Positions 25,521-33,193 of a DNA stretch of 64,000 bases are shown here, in pieces (the stretch's first letter is position 1; every line of letters starts with the position of its first letter). This DNA is from DASXYG01 sp036502625 (GTDB taxonomy: Bacteria > Actinomycetota > Actinomycetes > Streptosporangiales > Streptosporangiaceae). Location of the stretch: contig DASXYG010000015.1 of NCBI GenBank assembly GCA_036502625.1, forward strand, positions 39,980 through 103,979. The letters run 5' to 3'. The position numbers and the translations under genes are program-made. A model generated the notes under the pieces. It did no database searches and had not been told where the DNA came from. It worked only from the letters and a program-made list of their open reading frames with translations.

Positions 25521-26387
25521 GTGGCGACGACGACGCAGTGGATCGCGGGCGCGCGGCCCCGCACACTGTCAGCGGCGACGGTACCGGTCGTGATCGGCAC
25601 CGGCGTGGCCGTCGCCGAGGGCCATCCGGTGTGGTGGCGGGCCGTGCTCGCGCTGGTCGTGTCGCTGGCGTTGCAGATCGGCTGCAACTACGCCAACGAC
25701 TACAGCGACGGCATCCGCGGCACCGACGACGGCCGGGTGGGCCCGATGCGGCTGGTCGGCTCCGGCGTCGCGCCCCCGCGTACGGTCAAGCTGGCCGCGT
25801 TCGCCTGCTTCGGCCTGGCCGCGGTCGCCGGGCTGGTCCTGGTCGCGGTGACGAACTGGTGGCTGCTGCTCATCGGCGTGGCGGCCATCGCGGCGGCCTG
25901 GTTCTACACCGGCGGCAGCAGCCCGTACGGCTATCGCGCGCTCGGCGAGGTCTCGGTGTTCGTGTTCTTCGGCCTCGTCGCCGTCGTCGGCACGGCGTAC
26001 GTCCAGACCGGCCACCTGACGTGGCTGGCGATCGCGTCGTGCGTGCCCATCGGGCTGCTGATCGTGGCGCTGCTCGTGGTGAACAACCTGCGCGACATCC
26101 CGACCGACACGGCGAGCGGCAAGCGCACGCTCGGGGTGGTGCTCGGCGAGCCGCGCACCCGCGCGATGTACATCGGGTGCCTGCTGCTGCCGTTCGTGAT
26201 CGTGCTGGCGATGGCGCTCGCCCGGCCGTGGCTGCTGGTCGCGCTCGTCGCGCTGCCGCTGGCCCTGCCGTCGGTCCGTACGGTCAGATCGGGCGCGACC
26301 GGACCGGCGCTGATCCCCGCCCTCGGCGCGACCGGGAAACTGCAGATCGCATTCGGCGTCCTGTTCACGATCGGCCTCGTGGCGTAA
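25521..26387 (+). CDS. menA: 1,4-dihydroxy-2-naphthoate polyprenyltransferase
   Basis: This 288-residue UbiA-superfamily membrane enzyme attaches the isoprenoid chain in menaquinone synthesis. The N-terminus WIAGARPRTLSAATVPVVIGTG is typical of MenA. The prenyl-diphosphate motif is NYANDYSDGIRGTD (about residues 55-70), and the second Asp-rich region is LRDIPTDTASGKRTLGVVLG. About eight membrane segments are visible. The start is GTG 25521. Its other men genes are not in this window. Confidence 0.93.
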   Translation: MATTTQWIAGARPRTLSAATVPVVIGTGVAVAEGHPVWWRAVLALVVSLALQIGCNYANDYSDGIRGTDDGRVGPMRLVGSGVAPPRTVKLAAFACFGLAAVAGLVLVAVTNWWLLLIGVAAIAAAWFYTGGSSPYGYRALGEVSVFVFFGLVAVVGTAYVQTGHLTWLAIASCVPIGLLIVALLVVNNLRDIPTDTASGKRTLGVVLGEPRTRAMYIGCLLLPFVIVLAMALARPWLLVALVALPLALPSVRTVRSGATGPALIPALGATGKLQIAFGVLFTIGLVA

Positions 26388-26432
26388 TCCGGCCAATCCG
26401 CGGAGCCACTAGGAACCCGTGATTAAGGCTGC

Positions 26433-26446
26433 TAACTTGGGGCTCC
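26433..26446 (+). promoter_or_regulatory. Leaderless-type promoter of lipoprotein copy 1
   Basis: TAACTT (26433-26438) lies 8 nt before the ATG. The following GGGGCTCC is identical in the second copy at 28413-28420, so the promoter-start segment was duplicated with the gene or is conserved. Confidence 0.6.
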
Positions 26447-27022
26447 ATGAAGACAACGAAGCTCGTCGCCATCGCCGCGGCGGCCGCGCTCGGTCTCAGC
26501 GGCTGCTCCCTCGTCAGCGGATCGGACGGCCCGAAGGGCAGCTCCACCGAGTCCGACAAGAAGCAGGCGGATCGCATGAAGGCCGCCGCCCAGGCCACCG
26601 CGCCGCAACCACAGCACGTCCTGGCCAAGCACGACGGCACTCTCGACCAGCAGCCGATCACCGCGAAGATCACCGCACTGATCCGCGACGGCAGCACGGT
26701 GACGCTCAGCTACACGCTGACCAACGACAGCACCGACAACATCAGCGGCTTCGCCCAGCTCGAGCAAAGCCAGCTCGTCAGCAACGCCGACAAGGGCGAG
26801 GCGGACACCCTGACCCTCGTCGACGGGACGCAGAAGAAGAAGTACCTGGTCGCACGGGACGCCCAGGGCAACTGCGTCTGCTCGGTCCCTGGCACTGACA
26901 ACCTCGACGCCGGCGAGACGATGGGGCTTTCGGCGACGTTCGCGGCGCCGCCGACCAGCATTGGCCACATCACCGTGCAGATCCCGGGATTCGAGCCGTT
27001 CTACTCCATCCCGATCAAGTGA
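26447..27022 (+). CDS. Putative lipoprotein, copy 1 of a duplicated pair
   Basis: This 191-residue protein has a lipoprotein signal with lipobox LSGC (Cys at about residue 20), so it is probably anchored on the outer face of the membrane. After a Lys/Ser-rich linker there is ATAPQPQHVLAKHDGTLDQQPI and a beta-rich domain (VTLSYTLTNDSTDN, then LTLVDGTQKKKYLVARD, CVCS, and a final VQIPGF). The same order recurs in the gene at 28421. The fold is unknown. Its stop overlaps the start of the OmpA-domain gene (TGATG), so the pair is coupled. Confidence 0.85.
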   Translation: MKTTKLVAIAAAAALGLSGCSLVSGSDGPKGSSTESDKKQADRMKAAAQATAPQPQHVLAKHDGTLDQQPITAKITALIRDGSTVTLSYTLTNDSTDNISGFAQLEQSQLVSNADKGEADTLTLVDGTQKKKYLVARDAQGNCVCSVPGTDNLDAGETMGLSATFAAPPTSIGHITVQIPGFEPFYSIPIK

Positions 27023-27639
27023 TGCGCGGCGTGCTCATCGGCGCCGGTGCGAGTGTCGCGCTGTTCGCGCTGGCCGGACCCGCTGCCGCCCAGACCACCC
27101 CGGCGATCAAGCAGGCGCCTGCGCACCACGGACCGGTGAAGACCGCGCCGGTGATCAGCTTCTCCGGCAAGGCGTCCGCCATCACCGGTCAGGTCCTCAG
27201 CTTCGGCGGCGGCATCTCGAACATGGACGAGTCCGTGACCGACGACAACAACGGCGGCAAGCGGACCATCACCCTGGCCGCCGACGTCGTCTTCGCGTTC
27301 AACAAGGCGACGCTGAACGGCAAGGCCAAGTCGCGCATCGCCGACGTGGTCGCCAAGCTGCGCACCGCCGCGAAGAACAAGGCCGTAGCCGTCGACGGCT
27401 ACACCGACGCCAAGGGCTCCCCGTCGTACAACCAGAGCCTCTCTGTACGCCGCGCCCAAGCCGTACAGAAGGCCCTGCGGGCGCAGCTCTCCGGCACCGG
27501 CATCACGTTCACCGCGAAGGGCCACGGCGAGGGCGACCCGGTCGCGTCGAACACGAAGAAGGACAAGCACGGCAACACGGTCGACAACCCGTCCGGGCGC
27601 GCGAAGAACCGCCGCGTGACGATCAGCTTCCGGGCCTGA
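27022..27639 (+). CDS. Secreted OmpA/MotB C-terminal domain protein, copy 1
   Basis: This 205-residue protein has an N-terminal signal sequence (VLIGAGASVALFALAGPAAA) and a linker. The OmpA-like peptidoglycan-binding domain (about residues 90-205) includes DVVFAFNKATLNGKAKSRI, VDGYTDAKGSPSYNQSLSVRRA and GRAKNRRVTISF. It would bind diaminopimelate peptidoglycan outside the membrane. ATG 27022 is preferred over GTG 27019 because the second copy starts the same way. Its end overlaps the antisense HAD gene by 17 bp. Confidence 0.9.
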   Translation: MRGVLIGAGASVALFALAGPAAAQTTPAIKQAPAHHGPVKTAPVISFSGKASAITGQVLSFGGGISNMDESVTDDNNGGKRTITLAADVVFAFNKATLNGKAKSRIADVVAKLRTAAKNKAVAVDGYTDAKGSPSYNQSLSVRRAQAVQKALRAQLSGTGITFTAKGHGEGDPVASNTKKDKHGNTVDNPSGRAKNRRVTISFRA

Positions 27640-28345
27640 CGCCGGGCTCCCCCGCGTCGCGCGGCAGCGCCGCGAGCAGCGCCGCGGGGTCGGCCAGGTC
27701 GTCGAGCACGACATCCGCGCCGGCCGCGCGCAGCTCCGCGGCCGGGTCGCGCCCGGTCGCCACCGCGATCGTGTACGCGCCGCCGCGCCGCCCCGCCTCG
27801 ACGTCGTTCGGCGTGTCGCCGATGACCACGGTCGTGGCAGCGTCGAACGGTTCGCCGTGCCGCTCGGCCGCGCGCCGCTGGGCCACGCCCACGAGCCTCG
27901 CGCGGTCCACGTCGTCGTCGCCGTACGCGCCGATGTCCAGGTCGAGGTGGGTGTCGAGGCCGTACGCGGCGAGCTTGACCGCGGCGATCGGCCGCAGGTT
28001 GCCGGTCAGCACCGTCTGCACGAGACCGGCGTCGGCCGCCAGGAGCGCGAGCGCCGCCGCCGCGCCGTCGAGCGCCCGGCCGCGCCCGGCGAGCGCGCCG
28101 GACCGCGCCGCGAACTCCGCGGCCAGCGCCGTGCACGCGCGGTCGACGAGGTCCGGCTCCGGCGCGATGCCGTGCGCGCGCAGCACCCCGGTGATCACCC
28201 CGCGGTCCGTGCGCCCGCCGAGGTACGGCAGCGCCTCCGGGGCACGCCCGGTGACCCGGGCGAACGCGGCCTCGTGCGCCTCGCGCCCCAGGCCGTCGCA
28301 GTCGAGCAGCGTGTAGTCCACGTCCCACAGCACCAGCGTCCGCAT
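27623..28345 (-). CDS. HAD family hydrolase (phosphatase)
   Basis: This 240-residue haloacid-dehalogenase-type phosphatase starts LVLWDVDYTLLDCDGLG, the catalytic DxDxT-type motif I (Asp nucleophile at residue 8). Motif II Thr lies in TVLTGNLRPIAAVKLAAYG, and motif IV is VVIGDTPNDVEAG. The cap region is helical. The gene is antisense to, and wedged between, two copies of the lipoprotein/OmpA pair, and overlaps copy 1 by 17 bp. The substrate is unknown. Confidence 0.92.
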   Translation of the reverse strand: MRTLVLWDVDYTLLDCDGLGREAHEAAFARVTGRAPEALPYLGGRTDRGVITGVLRAHGIAPEPDLVDRACTALAAEFAARSGALAGRGRALDGAAAALALLAADAGLVQTVLTGNLRPIAAVKLAAYGLDTHLDLDIGAYGDDDVDRARLVGVAQRRAAERHGEPFDAATTVVIGDTPNDVEAGRRGGAYTIAVATGRDPAAELRAAGADVVLDDLADPAALLAALPRDAGEPGVRPGS

Positions 28346-28383
28346 GCCCCAAGCGTACGGGTGCCGTGTGCGCGATGTCCGTA

Positions 28384-28420
28384 TTGCCGAATTCCCAAAG
28401 ACCCATTACCTTGGGGCTCC
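28384..28420 (+). promoter_or_regulatory. Leaderless-type promoter of lipoprotein copy 2
   Basis: TTGCCG (28384-28389), 17 bp, then TACCTT (28407-28412) ends 8 nt before the ATG. The eight bases before the ATG (GGGGCTCC) equal those of copy 1. Confidence 0.6.
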
Positions 28421-28990
28421 ATGAGGACACTACTTCGGATCGCCGCCGCCGGTGCCGCGGCCGTTGCGCTGGGCGGATGCTCTCTGCTCGGCGCCAAGCC
28501 GGCCGCCCCGGCGCAGAAAGACGCCGAAGGCACACGCCCCAAGTCCGCCGCGAGCGCGACGGCACCCCAGCCGCAGCACGTGATCGCGAGCCAGCGTGCC
28601 GCGCTGGAGAAGGACACCGCACGCGTCGACCTCACCGCGCTGAAGCAGAACGGCGGCATGGTCACGCTCGAGTTCACCGTCACCAACCAGACCTCCAACG
28701 ACGCGCTCGGCATCCAGATCGGCCACCTGTTCACCGCGTCGGGCGACACCTCGGGGTCCGGCACGCTGAGCGGCATCACGCTGGTCGACGGCGCGAACAA
28801 GAAGCGCCACCTCACCGCGACCGACAGCCGCGGCGGCTGCGTCTGCTCCCAGGACCTCTCCGCGGTGTTCGTGAAGACCGGGCAGACGGTCGCGTTCACC
28901 GCCACGTTCGGCGCGCCGCCCGCGAACACGAAGAAGGTCGACGTGCAGATCCCCCGCGTGCCGGTCTTCCACGACATCCCGATCGCCTGA
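28421..28990 (+). CDS. Putative lipoprotein, copy 2 of a duplicated pair
   Basis: This 189-residue lipoprotein has lipobox LGGC (Cys at residue 20). It is clearly paralogous to the gene at 26447: both have SATAPQPQHV/QATAPQPQHV, TLVDG(A/T)xKKxxL, a CVCS motif, (T)ATFGAPP/SATFAAPP and VQIP near the C-terminus. The CVCS cysteine pair is retained. TGATG overlap couples it to the second OmpA-domain gene. Confidence 0.85.
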   Translation: MRTLLRIAAAGAAAVALGGCSLLGAKPAAPAQKDAEGTRPKSAASATAPQPQHVIASQRAALEKDTARVDLTALKQNGGMVTLEFTVTNQTSNDALGIQIGHLFTASGDTSGSGTLSGITLVDGANKKRHLTATDSRGGCVCSQDLSAVFVKTGQTVAFTATFGAPPANTKKVDVQIPRVPVFHDIPIA

Positions 28991-29583
28991 TGCGCCGCGG
29001 AACCCGTACGTACGCGCTGATCGGCACGGTCACCGCCGTGCTGGTCGCGGGCTCGGCGGAGCCCGCGCTCGCCGCGCCCGGCCCGTCGCCCGCGCCGGCC
29101 AACCGCGCCGCACCGGCGAACGCCCCGATCCTGGACATCTCCGCGCCCGTGCTCGACATCACCGAGCGCACGGCCAGCCTCGACGGCTCCGTCACCGACG
29201 TGAACGGCAAGGGCAGGCGCACCTTCATCGTGGCCGCCGACGTGGTGTTCGCCTTCGACAAGGCCGCGCTGAACGGCGCGGCGCGCGTACGGCTCGCCGA
29301 GGTCGCCGCGAAGCTGCGCACCGCCGCGCGCGCCAAGACCGTCAGCGTCGACGGCTACACCGACGCCAAGGGCTCCGCGGCGTACAACCTGCGGCTCTCG
29401 CAGCGGCGCGCCCAAGCGGTGGCCGCCGCCCTGCGCACACGGCTCGGCGGCACGGGGACCACGTTCGCCGCGCGCGGGCACGGCAGCGCGAAACCGGTGG
29501 CGGCCAACACGAAGAAGGACGGCTCGGACAACCCGTCGGGCCGCGCGAAGAACCGCCGCGTGGAGATCAGCTTCACGCCCTGA
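28990..29583 (+). CDS. Secreted OmpA/MotB C-terminal domain protein, copy 2
   Basis: This 197-residue protein has a signal sequence (ALIGTVTAVLVAGSAEPALAA), an Ala/Pro linker and an OmpA-like domain (about residues 78-197). The domain includes ADVVFAFDKAALNGAARVRL, VDGYTDAKGSAAYNLRLSQRRA and SGRAKNRRVEISF. It is a close paralogue of the gene at 27022. It ends 15 bp before the convergent pentapeptide-repeat gene. Confidence 0.9.
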   Translation: MRRGTRTYALIGTVTAVLVAGSAEPALAAPGPSPAPANRAAPANAPILDISAPVLDITERTASLDGSVTDVNGKGRRTFIVAADVVFAFDKAALNGAARVRLAEVAAKLRTAARAKTVSVDGYTDAKGSAAYNLRLSQRRAQAVAAALRTRLGGTGTTFAARGHGSAKPVAANTKKDGSDNPSGRAKNRRVEISFTP

Positions 29584-29598
29584 CCCCGTACCTGCGCA

Positions 29599-30969
29599 TT
29601 ACCTGCGCACACGGCCGCGCATCGCCAGCAGCGCGAGGCCGAACAGCAGCGGCCCGAGCAGCCGCAGCGCCAGCGTGGTCCACTCCCCGGCCGGGGTGAG
29701 CGGTTCGTCGACGCCGCGGACCAGCGACATCGCGGCCTGGACGGCGAGCCGCAGCGCCCCGCCGTACGTCGCGCCGCCGCCGGGGTAGCCGGTGTACCGC
29801 AGCAGCACGGCGCCGCCGAGCACCACCGCGAGCAGCCCCACCAGGGCCCGCCACGCGCGCAGCCCGTAGCCGGAGACCGCCCAGTAGAGCCACAGCAGCG
29901 AGTGCTCGGTCGCGGCCGTCGTCCACTCGCCCCAACGGTCGCCATGGCGGGCCGCGCGCATGTCGCCGTACGCGGCGAGGCGGCGCATCTCCATCTCGCC
30001 GTAGTAGAGGTCCGCGGCGCCCGGCTCGTCCTTGGCGTCCTCGCGCGCCTTCCGCAGCGCGCGGTAGTCGCGGGCGACCTGGCGGGCGCTCAGCGGCGTC
30101 TCGCGCGGATCGGTGCCCGCGCGTTCGCGCCAGCGGCGCGCGGCGCGGCCGGTGCCGTTCTCCGCACGCCAGCGGCACTCGTCCCACAGCACACGGCGCC
30201 GCGTGTACGGGCCGCCGGGCGCCCACGCGAACGCGTCGAGCGCCTCCACCGCGAACCCGTCCAGGCCGTGCGCGCCGACGAACGTGCAGCGCGACAGGTC
30301 GGTGGCGAACGCGGTCAGCCGGGACAGGCCGGTGTCGGCGACCTCGAGCAGCCGCGGCCGTGCCGGGCCGCCCGTCGTGTGCGGGCCGAGCGACGACGGG
30401 CCGCCGAACTCGACGTTGTACAGCATGACGTCCGACCCGTCGAGGCGGAGCTGCGCGCCGTCGCGGCAGGCCACCTGCCGCAGCTCCAGCGTGCGCGGCC
30501 GGCCCACGAGCCGCGCGCGCCGCTCGAACGTGGCCAGGTGGATGTCCACGTCGCCGTGCAGCGAGCCGAGCGCGACGGCCGCCTCGAACTCCGTACGGCG
30601 GATCGACAGCACGGCGAAGTCGCTGCCCCCGAGGTCGACCAGGCTGGTGAAGCGCACGTCGCGGAACGCCATCCGGCCGTCGGACGTGGCGTCCCTGAAG
30701 GTCGTGAACCCCTCGAAGGCGACGTTCTCGAACCGGGTCCCGCCGGTGAAACGGCAGCCGTCGAAGCGGGTCGTACCGGTGAACACGATGTCGCGGATGA
30801 CCAGGCCGTCCAGGTCGGACCCGGTGACGTCGACCTCGTCGGCCCGGCGCCGTCCGTCGGGCCCGGCCTTCTCCGGCGTCTGCCCGGCCGTCAGGTAGTG
30901 CGCGGCGCACACCAGGTAGCGGTACGGCGGGCGCCCGCACCCCGGGTACGTGCAAACGGATTCGGCCAC
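29599..30969 (-). CDS. Pentapeptide-repeat membrane protein with N-terminal Cys/His motif
   Basis: This 456-residue protein begins with a possible zinc motif, CTYPGCGRPPYRYLVCAAHY (Cys6, Cys11, Cys21, His24). Residues about 45-200 hold degenerate pentapeptide repeats (GLVIRDIVFTGTTRFDGCRF, then FENVAFEGFTTFRDA). A basic alpha-helical linker follows. The C-terminal about 100 residues have three hydrophobic segments (ALVGLLAVVLGGAVLL and others), resembling the ion-channel-like tail of some pentapeptide proteins. No function is asserted. ATG 30969. Confidence 0.85.
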   Translation of the reverse strand: MAESVCTYPGCGRPPYRYLVCAAHYLTAGQTPEKAGPDGRRRADEVDVTGSDLDGLVIRDIVFTGTTRFDGCRFTGGTRFENVAFEGFTTFRDATSDGRMAFRDVRFTSLVDLGGSDFAVLSIRRTEFEAAVALGSLHGDVDIHLATFERRARLVGRPRTLELRQVACRDGAQLRLDGSDVMLYNVEFGGPSSLGPHTTGGPARPRLLEVADTGLSRLTAFATDLSRCTFVGAHGLDGFAVEALDAFAWAPGGPYTRRRVLWDECRWRAENGTGRAARRWRERAGTDPRETPLSARQVARDYRALRKAREDAKDEPGAADLYYGEMEMRRLAAYGDMRAARHGDRWGEWTTAATEHSLLWLYWAVSGYGLRAWRALVGLLAVVLGGAVLLRYTGYPGGGATYGGALRLAVQAAMSLVRGVDEPLTPAGEWTTLALRLLGPLLFGLALLAMRGRVRR

Positions 30970-30994
30970 GCGGGAAATATACGGCCCGTACGCC

Positions 30995-31735
30995 TCAGCC
31001 GAGGTCGAGCAGCGGCTCCAGGCCGACGGTGAGGCCCGGACGGTCGAGCACGCCGCGGACGCCGAGGAGCACGCCCGGCATGAACGAGGCGCGGTCCAGG
31101 GAGTCGTGGCGGATCGTCAGCGTCTCCCCCGCGCCGCCGAGCAGCACCTCCTGGTGGGCGACCAGGCCGGCCAGGCGCACGGCGTGCACGTGGACGCCGG
31201 AGACGTCGGCGCCGCGCGCGCCGTCGAGCGCGGTGGTCGTGGCGTCCGGCGACGGGCCCGCGCCCGCCTCGGCGCGGGCCGCCGCGACCAGCTCGGCCGT
31301 ACGCCGGGCCGTGCCGCTCGGGGCGTCCGCCTTGTTCGGGTGGTGCAGCTCGACGATCTCCACGGAGTCGAAGAACCGGGCGGCCTGCGCGGCGAACCGC
31401 ATCATCAGCACGGCGCCGATGCCGAAGTTGGGCGCGACCAGGATGTGCGCGCCCGGCGCGTCGGCCAGCCAGCCGCGGAGCGTGGCGAGCCGGTCGTCGT
31501 CGAACCCGGTCGTGCCGACGACCGCGTGCACACCGTGGTCGACGCACCAGCGCAGGTTGTCCATGACGGTGTCGGGACGGGTGAAGTCCACCACGACCCG
31601 CGCGTCCGCCAGCGGCTCCCACGCGTCGCCGTAGTCGACGCCGGCGACCAGCTCCATGTCGTCCGCGCCCTCGACCGCGCGCACGACCTCGGACCCCATG
31701 CGCCCGCGGGCGCCAAGCACACCTACCTTGATCAC
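30995..31735 (-). CDS. dapB: 4-hydroxy-tetrahydrodipicolinate reductase
   Basis: This 246-residue NAD(P)H enzyme of lysine/diaminopimelate synthesis has the nucleotide loop VGVLGARGRMGSEV at the N-terminus. Further motifs are VVDFTRPD, VGTTGFDDDRL and APNFGIGAVLMMRFA. The catalytic signature ELHHPNKADAPSGTA carries the His pair and Lys. It is downstream of the M16 peptidase gene (22 bp). The order pnp-M16-dapB is conserved in actinomycetes. Confidence 0.96.
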   Translation of the reverse strand: MIKVGVLGARGRMGSEVVRAVEGADDMELVAGVDYGDAWEPLADARVVVDFTRPDTVMDNLRWCVDHGVHAVVGTTGFDDDRLATLRGWLADAPGAHILVAPNFGIGAVLMMRFAAQAARFFDSVEIVELHHPNKADAPSGTARRTAELVAAARAEAGAGPSPDATTTALDGARGADVSGVHVHAVRLAGLVAHQEVLLGGAGETLTIRHDSLDRASFMPGVLLGVRGVLDRPGLTVGLEPLLDLG

Positions 31736-31757
31736 GGCAGTCAGCGTACCGGTGCGG

Positions 31758-33074
31758 TCAGGCCACGATGGCGGAGTCGTCGCGGTCGTCGTACGGGCCG
31801 ATCAGCGTGAGCACCTTCGGCCCGCCGATCACGTCGCGGGCGACCGCGCGGATCTCCTCGGGCGTGACGGCCTCGACGCGGGCGAGCACCTCGTCGACCG
31901 GCATCAGCCCGTCGTGCACGAGCTCGCTCTTGGCCAGGCGGCTCATCCGCGAACCGGTGTCCTCAAGGCCGAGGACGAACGAGCCGCGGAACTGGCCCTT
32001 GCCGCGGGCGATCTCCTCGTCGCTGAGGCCGTCGGCGACCACCTTGTCCAGCTCGGCGCGGCAGATCTTCAGCACCTCGTCGGTCTTGTTCGGCAGGCAC
32101 CCGACGTAGACGCCGAACAGCCCGGTGTCGGCGTACTGCGCGTTGAAGCTGCTCACGGAGTACGCCATGCCGCGCTTCTCGCGGATCTCCTGGAACAGCC
32201 GCGACGAGCTGCCGCCGCCGAGCGCCGTGTTGAGGACGTTCAGCGCGAACCTGCGGTCGTCGTTCCTGCTGATGCCCAGGGTGCCGAGCACCAGGTTGGC
32301 CTGCTCGGTGTCGTCGCTGATCAGCCGGGCGCCCGTACGGACCTCGACGCCCGGGCCGCCGATGCGCGGCGGCGCGGGCTCGGCGCCGCCGCCGAGGACG
32401 CCCGCGTCGTCGAACGCGGCGCGGACCAGCTCGACCACCACGTCGTGGTCGACGTTCCCGGCCACCGACACGACCAGGTTGTGCGGCATGTAGCGGTCGC
32501 GGTAGTACTCGGCGACCTGGTCGCGGGTGATCGCCTTGATCGACTCCTGGGTGCCGAGGATCGGCCGGCCGAGCGGCGTGTCGCCGAAGAGGTCGTACGC
32601 GAACTCGTCGTGGACCGTCTCGGACGGGTCGTCGTCGTACATGGCGATCTCTTCGAGGATCACGCCGCGTTCGGCGTCCACGTCGGGCGGGCTGAGCAGC
32701 GACGACGTCACCATGTCGGCGAGGATGTCGACGGCGAGCGGCAGGTCGGAGTCGAGCACCCGCGCGTAGTAGCAGGTGAACTCCTTGCTGGTGAACGCGT
32801 TGGAGACGCCGCCGACCGCGTCCATCTCCGCGGCGATGCGCAGCGCGTCGCGCTTCGTGGTGCCCTTGAACAGCAGGTGCTCGAGGAAGTGGGACGCGCC
32901 GGCGTGCGGTACGTCCTCGTCACGGGAGCCGACGTTCGCCCAGATGCCCACCGCGACCGACCTGACGGTCGGCATGGCCTCGGTGACGACCCGCAGCCCT
33001 CCGGGGAGGACGGTACGGCGGACGGCGCCCGCCTCGGTGTCACGGGCGTTCCCGGGAGGCGTGTACTCGGACAA
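31758..33074 (-). CDS. M16 family zinc metallopeptidase
   Basis: This 438-residue insulinase-like peptidase has the inverted zinc motif HFLEH (His62, Glu65, His66), with the third ligand Glu in the following helix (about residue 142, AERGVILEEIAMYDD). The second half is the inactive M16 C domain (RGKGQFRGSFVLGLEDTGSRM). The frame starts at TTG 33074 with weak ribosome-binding support, so the exact start is uncertain. It lies between pnp and dapB, as is usual in actinomycetes. Confidence 0.92.
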   Translation of the reverse strand: MSEYTPPGNARDTEAGAVRRTVLPGGLRVVTEAMPTVRSVAVGIWANVGSRDEDVPHAGASHFLEHLLFKGTTKRDALRIAAEMDAVGGVSNAFTSKEFTCYYARVLDSDLPLAVDILADMVTSSLLSPPDVDAERGVILEEIAMYDDDPSETVHDEFAYDLFGDTPLGRPILGTQESIKAITRDQVAEYYRDRYMPHNLVVSVAGNVDHDVVVELVRAAFDDAGVLGGGAEPAPPRIGGPGVEVRTGARLISDDTEQANLVLGTLGISRNDDRRFALNVLNTALGGGSSSRLFQEIREKRGMAYSVSSFNAQYADTGLFGVYVGCLPNKTDEVLKICRAELDKVVADGLSDEEIARGKGQFRGSFVLGLEDTGSRMSRLAKSELVHDGLMPVDEVLARVEAVTPEEIRAVARDVIGGPKVLTLIGPYDDRDDSAIVA

Positions 33075-33128
33075 GGCGCACTGCCCTTCTGGTCTCGTCA
33101 GGACGCAGCGAAAGCGTCGGAAAACGGC

Positions 33129-33163
33129 GATGGCACACCGAGGGTAGTCCTCGATGTGCCATC
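33129..33163 (-). terminator. Intrinsic terminator of pnp
   Basis: Arms at 33129-33143 and 33149-33163 pair at 14 of 15 positions around a 5-nt loop. On the minus strand TTTT follows shortly after. It lies 31 bp after the pnp stop. Confidence 0.85.
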
Positions 33164-33193
33164 GACAGTACGGTCACCGCGGACCGTTCACGT

